DNA of 33,332 bases from an uncultured Clostridia bacterium (GTDB taxonomy: Bacteria; Bacillota; Clostridia; Oscillospirales; Oscillospiraceae), in assembly GCA_945482615.1 (NCBI GenBank), contig CALYRG010000014.1, positions 1-33,332 of the forward strand. Reading direction: 5' to 3'. Made by a program: the position numbers and the translations under genes. Every line of letters begins with the position of its first letter. The stretch's first letter is position 1. The notes below the pieces were generated by a model, which did no database searches, was not told the DNA's origin, and was given only the letters and a program-made list of their open reading frames with translations. This document shows positions 30,874-33,332 of the stretch, one piece after another.

Positions 30874-31746
30874 CTATTTCTCGGCAGCTTCCACCACATG
30901 CTTCATCAGCACACTGGTGGTGACGCTGCCCACGCCGCCGGGAACCGGGGTGATGGCCGCCACAATGGGCTCCACCTCCTGGAAACAGGCATCCCCTGCG
31001 ATGCCGCCCACGCCTCTTGCGGTGACTTTGCCTGCATCATAGTTGATGGCCACATCAATGACCACCTGCCCGGGGCGGACAAAATCTCCGGTCAGGGAGT
31101 TCAGCACCCCGGCTGCCGTGAGGATGATATCCGCCTGACGGCAGAGGGCGGCTGTATTGGGCGTTTTCGTGTGGCAGACGGTCACAGTGGCATCCCTTCC
31201 CAGCAGCAGCATGGCCGCGGGCTTTCCCACCACCTGAGACCGCCCGATCACCACGGCAGACTTTCCCCGGCAGTCAATGCCATAGTAGTCCAGGATCTCC
31301 ATACATGCCGTCGCCGTGCAGGGCGGAAAGCCCACCTCTGCCGACCCGGTGAATACTCCGGCGGCAGAGGCGGCAGTCATGCCGTCCACATCCTTCCGGG
31401 GACTGAGCCGGTCACAGATGGTATTGGTATGCTCCCGGAGAGCCGCCGGAAGGGGCCGCAGCAGCAGCACGCCATGGACTGCATCATCGGCATTCAGATC
31501 ATCCAGGCTGCGAAGAAGCTGTGAAAGCTGTGTGCCCTCCGGAAGCTGGAGGAGGCGCACCTCCACGCCTACCTCCTGCCCCCGCTTCCGGGCGCCCCGG
31601 AGGTAGCTTTCATCCGAAGGATCATCTCCCAGCCGCACAATGGCCAGAGTGGGAACCGTCCCTTTTTCCCGGAGGGCAGCCGTCCGCCTTCTCAGGTCGG
31701 TGTTGATGGCATCGGCAACATTCTTGCCCAGCAGTAATTGTGCCAT
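30874..31746 (-). CDS. folD: FolD methylenetetrahydrofolate dehydrogenase, variant active site
   Basis: A 290-aa homologue of bifunctional FolD, which oxidises methylene-THF to methenyl-THF and, in standard enzymes, hydrolyses it to formyl-THF. The NADP-fold signature VVIGRSQVVGKP and the ending TPVPGGVG are intact. At the folate site Tyr48 and Asp121 (KDVDG) are kept, but gap-free alignment by eye with E. coli FolD (SQIYVASKRKACEEVG) puts Ala52 at catalytic Lys54, and Leu96 at Gln98 (LLLRPLP instead of LVQLPLP). The cyclohydrolase step may therefore be lost and supplied by the FchA encoded next door. The start is ATG 31746 with AGGAGG shortly upstream. It is the last gene of the fhs-fchA-folD operon. 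Confidence 0.92.
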   Translation of the reverse strand: MAQLLLGKNVADAINTDLRRRTAALREKGTVPTLAIVRLGDDPSDESYLRGARKRGQEVGVEVRLLQLPEGTQLSQLLRSLDDLNADDAVHGVLLLRPLPAALREHTNTICDRLSPRKDVDGMTAASAAGVFTGSAEVGFPPCTATACMEILDYYGIDCRGKSAVVIGRSQVVGKPAAMLLLGRDATVTVCHTKTPNTAALCRQADIILTAAGVLNSLTGDFVRPGQVVIDVAINYDAGKVTARGVGGIAGDACFQEVEPIVAAITPVPGGVGSVTTSVLMKHVVEAAEK

Positions 31747-31757
31747 GTTTCCTCCTG

Positions 31758-32381
31758 TCAACCGGCGGTGAGCTGCTTCACCACATCCGCGTAGAGCCTG
31801 TCCGCCAGGGGACAATAGGTTTCCAGCAGACGGTTGGCCCTCTGGTTCAGCTCCCCGGCAGCAGCCCGGTTTTTGATGCTGGCCGTGTTGATAAACACGT
31901 TCAAAGAGGCGGCCTGCAGGGCGCTTTTGCACAGCACCACGCCGCAGCCCACATCGGAGATGGTGTGTCGGCTGCACTGGGCGGCAAATACAGCCATGCA
32001 TTCCAGAGCCTGGCCGCACAGCTCCATGATCCTCAGCGGCACCGCGCAGGCATCCATGCTGGCCTTTTCAATAGCGGCCTGACGGCCCGGATCTGCCCGG
32101 TCAATGGCGTAGGCCCGGAGCAACGGGGCAAAGCCCCGACCGTCCGCCTCCACCTGATCCAGAAGAAGCGCCTGCAATTCATCGCACTGCCCCATCACGG
32201 CAGTCAGGCTCTCCTGCACCTGTGCGTACCGGGGCTTGCCCACGGTGAGCGCCCCTGCCATGTGGCCCAGGGCCGTCCCTATGGCGCCCACCAGGGCGGC
32301 CCCACCGCCGCCTCCCGGAGCGGGGGCCCGGGAGGCCACTGCCGCCACAAACCCCCGGCAGGATTCTTGTGTCATATCCAT
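31758..32381 (-). CDS. fchA: Methenyltetrahydrofolate cyclohydrolase FchA (cyclodeaminase family)
   Basis: A 207-aa helical protein of the formiminotransferase-cyclodeaminase C-terminal family. The glycine-rich folate-site motif APAPGGGGGAALVGAIG is at about residues 20-36, and SDVGCGVVLCKSAL is the second conserved segment. With no formiminotransferase domain, and between fhs and folD, it is best read as FchA, which hydrolyses methenyl-THF to 10-formyl-THF. The start is ATG 32381; the upstream region AAGAGAAG is a weak ribosome site, and ATG 32375 is an alternative. It is 16 bases downstream of the fhs stop and 11 bases before folD, a tight operon. Confidence 0.88.
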   Translation of the reverse strand: MDMTQESCRGFVAAVASRAPAPGGGGGAALVGAIGTALGHMAGALTVGKPRYAQVQESLTAVMGQCDELQALLLDQVEADGRGFAPLLRAYAIDRADPGRQAAIEKASMDACAVPLRIMELCGQALECMAVFAAQCSRHTISDVGCGVVLCKSALQAASLNVFINTASIKNRAAAGELNQRANRLLETYCPLADRLYADVVKQLTAG

Positions 32382-32397
32382 TGGGTTCTTCTCTTTC

Positions 32398-33332
32398 TCA
32401 GAACAGGCCGGAGATTCTGCCGTTCCCGTCCACGTCGATGCGCTCCGCGGCGGGCACCTTGGGCAGACCCGGCATGGTCATGATCTCACCGGTGAGGGCC
32501 ACCAGGAAGCCGGCGCCGGCGGACACCTTGACATTGCGCACAGTGACGGTGAAGCCCCTGGGCGCGCCCAGCTTGGTCTGGTCATCGGAGAAGGAATACT
32601 GGGTCTTGGCCATGCAGATGGGCATCTTGTCATAGCCCAGCTCCGTCAGCGCCTTGATCTGCTTCTCGGCGTTGGCGGTGAAGGTCACGCCATCGCCGTG
32701 GTAAATTCTCTTGACAATGGTCTCGATTTTCTCCTTGATGGGCCTGTCCAGCTCGTAGGAGAAGGCAAAGTCATTGTCCTGCTCGCACAGGCGGATGACC
32801 TCCTGTGCCAGGGCGATGCCGCCCTCGCCGCCCTTGGCCCAGACCTCGGACAGGGCCACATTGACGCCAAGCTCCCTGCATTTGTCCTCGATGAGCTTCA
32901 GCTCGGCCTCGGTGTCGGTGGGGAAGCGGTTGATGGCCACTACGCAGGGGAGCTTATACACCGTGGTGATATTCTCCACATGCTGCAGCAGGTTGGGCAG
33001 GCCCTTTTCCAGCGCCTCCAGATTTTCCTTGCCGGTCTCGGCCTTGGGCACGCCGCCGTTGTACTTCAGCGCCCGGGCGGTGGCCACCAGCACCACACAG
33101 CTGGGCTTGAGGCCAGCCATGCGGCACTTGATATCCAGGAATTTTTCAGCGCCCAGGTCGGCACCGAAGCCCGCCTCGGTGACGGCGTAGTCGCCAAGCT
33201 TCAGAGCCACCTTGGTAGCGGTGACGGAGTTGCAGCCGTGGGCAATGTTGGCAAAGGGGCCGCCGTGGACAAAGGCAGGGGTGTGCTCCAGGGTCTGCAC
33301 CAGATTGGGCTTCAGGGCGTCCTTCAGCAGGG
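32398..33332 (-). CDS. fhs: Formate-tetrahydrofolate ligase, C-terminal part (window edge)
   Basis: ATP-dependent 10-formyl-THF synthetase, C-terminal 311 codons; the frame runs off the window, so the N-terminal part with the P-loop is missing. Recognisable segments are [60 protein letters not shown] and the end [20 protein letters not shown]. The GTG near 33300 is internal. It is the first visible gene of the fhs-fchA-folD operon, which makes the C1 carriers used in purine synthesis and, in acetogens, the methyl branch of the Wood-Ljungdahl pathway; whether this organism is acetogenic cannot be judged from the window. Confidence 0.96.
   Translation of the reverse strand, partial: LLKDALKPNLVQTLEHTPAFVHGGPFANIAHGCNSVTATKVALKLGDYAVTEAGFGADLGAEKFLDIKCRMAGLKPSCVVLVATARALKYNGGVPKAETGKENLEALEKGLPNLLQHVENITTVYKLPCVVAINRFPTDTEAELKLIEDKCRELGVNVALSEVWAKGGEGGIALAQEVIRLCEQDNDFAFSYELDRPIKEKIETIVKRIYHGDGVTFTANAEKQIKALTELGYDKMPICMAKTQYSFSDDQTKLGAPRGFTVTVRNVKVSAGAGFLVALTGEIMTMPGLPKVPAAERIDVDGNGRISGLF

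Noticed and set aside
1..33332. CRISPR arrays, tRNA or rRNA genes, insertion sequences with transposase, toxin-antitoxin or phage-defence genes
   Set aside because: Looked for on both strands; no regularly spaced repeats, no tRNA-like cloverleaf with CCA-type end, and no transposase, nuclease or defence motif was seen.

Overview
The window looks like a chromosomal segment of an anaerobic, gut-type Firmicute, most likely Clostridia of the Oscillospirales group. The pointers are a G+C-rich genome with strong AGGAGG ribosome sites, TTGACA/TATAAT promoters, a class B sortase, a LacI-regulated sulfatase with an anaerobic (radical SAM) sulfatase maturase, an iron-dependent alcohol dehydrogenase, GPH sugar symporters, and the Fhs-FchA-FolD one-carbon set. 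This assignment is inference from gene content; no rRNA or marker gene is present. No tRNA, rRNA, CRISPR array, transposase or prophage gene was seen.

Layout. 1-585: end of a TepA/ClpP-like protease. 664-790: a structured, MITE-like palindromic repeat. 865-3709 (minus): a TrpXYZ-type ABC importer (binding lipoprotein, permease, ATPase) with its own promoter, an internal terminator/attenuator and an end terminator. 3987-7490 (plus): an envelope pair, a secreted PIG-L/LmbE-type deacetylase broken by a one-base frameshift and an LtaS-like polytopic phosphotransferase. 7548-13072: a sulfated-glycan unit with a GPH symporter, a cytoplasmic FGly-type sulfatase and a LacI regulator on the minus strand, and a divergent anaerobic sulfatase maturase; three near-identical palindromic operators tie these promoters together. 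13119-15890 (minus): NudC, a second Nudix hydrolase and an Fe-type alcohol dehydrogenase. 16116-18252 (plus): a MobA-like nucleotidyltransferase and two tandem, divergent HypB-type GTPases. 18355-23807: an alpha-galactoside unit with a GH13 alpha-glucosidase divergent from a GH36 alpha-galactosidase and a GPH symporter, the two sides driven by fully overlapping promoters. 23877-26192 (plus): AEC-family permease, alpha/beta hydrolase, YgjP-type metalloprotease-like protein. 26286-30736 (plus): two paralogous membrane-anchored leucine-rich-repeat-like proteins flanking a class B sortase, each with its own strong promoter. 30874-33332 (minus): folD, fchA and the 3' part of fhs.

How it fits together. 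The sulfatase, importer, repressor and maturase form one self-contained regulon: sulfated sugar would be imported intact and desulfated in the cytosol after the maturase converts the sulfatase cysteine to formylglycine. The galactoside unit would import alpha-galactosides and cleave them intracellularly. The C1 genes make formyl-, methenyl- and methylene-THF; FolD here lacks the usual catalytic lysine, which fits a division of labour with the adjacent FchA cyclohydrolase.

The best candidates for something little described are the LRR-sortase B-LRR locus, the tandem HypB pair beside a MobA-like gene without HypA or hydrogenase genes, and the operator-linked sulfatase regulon.
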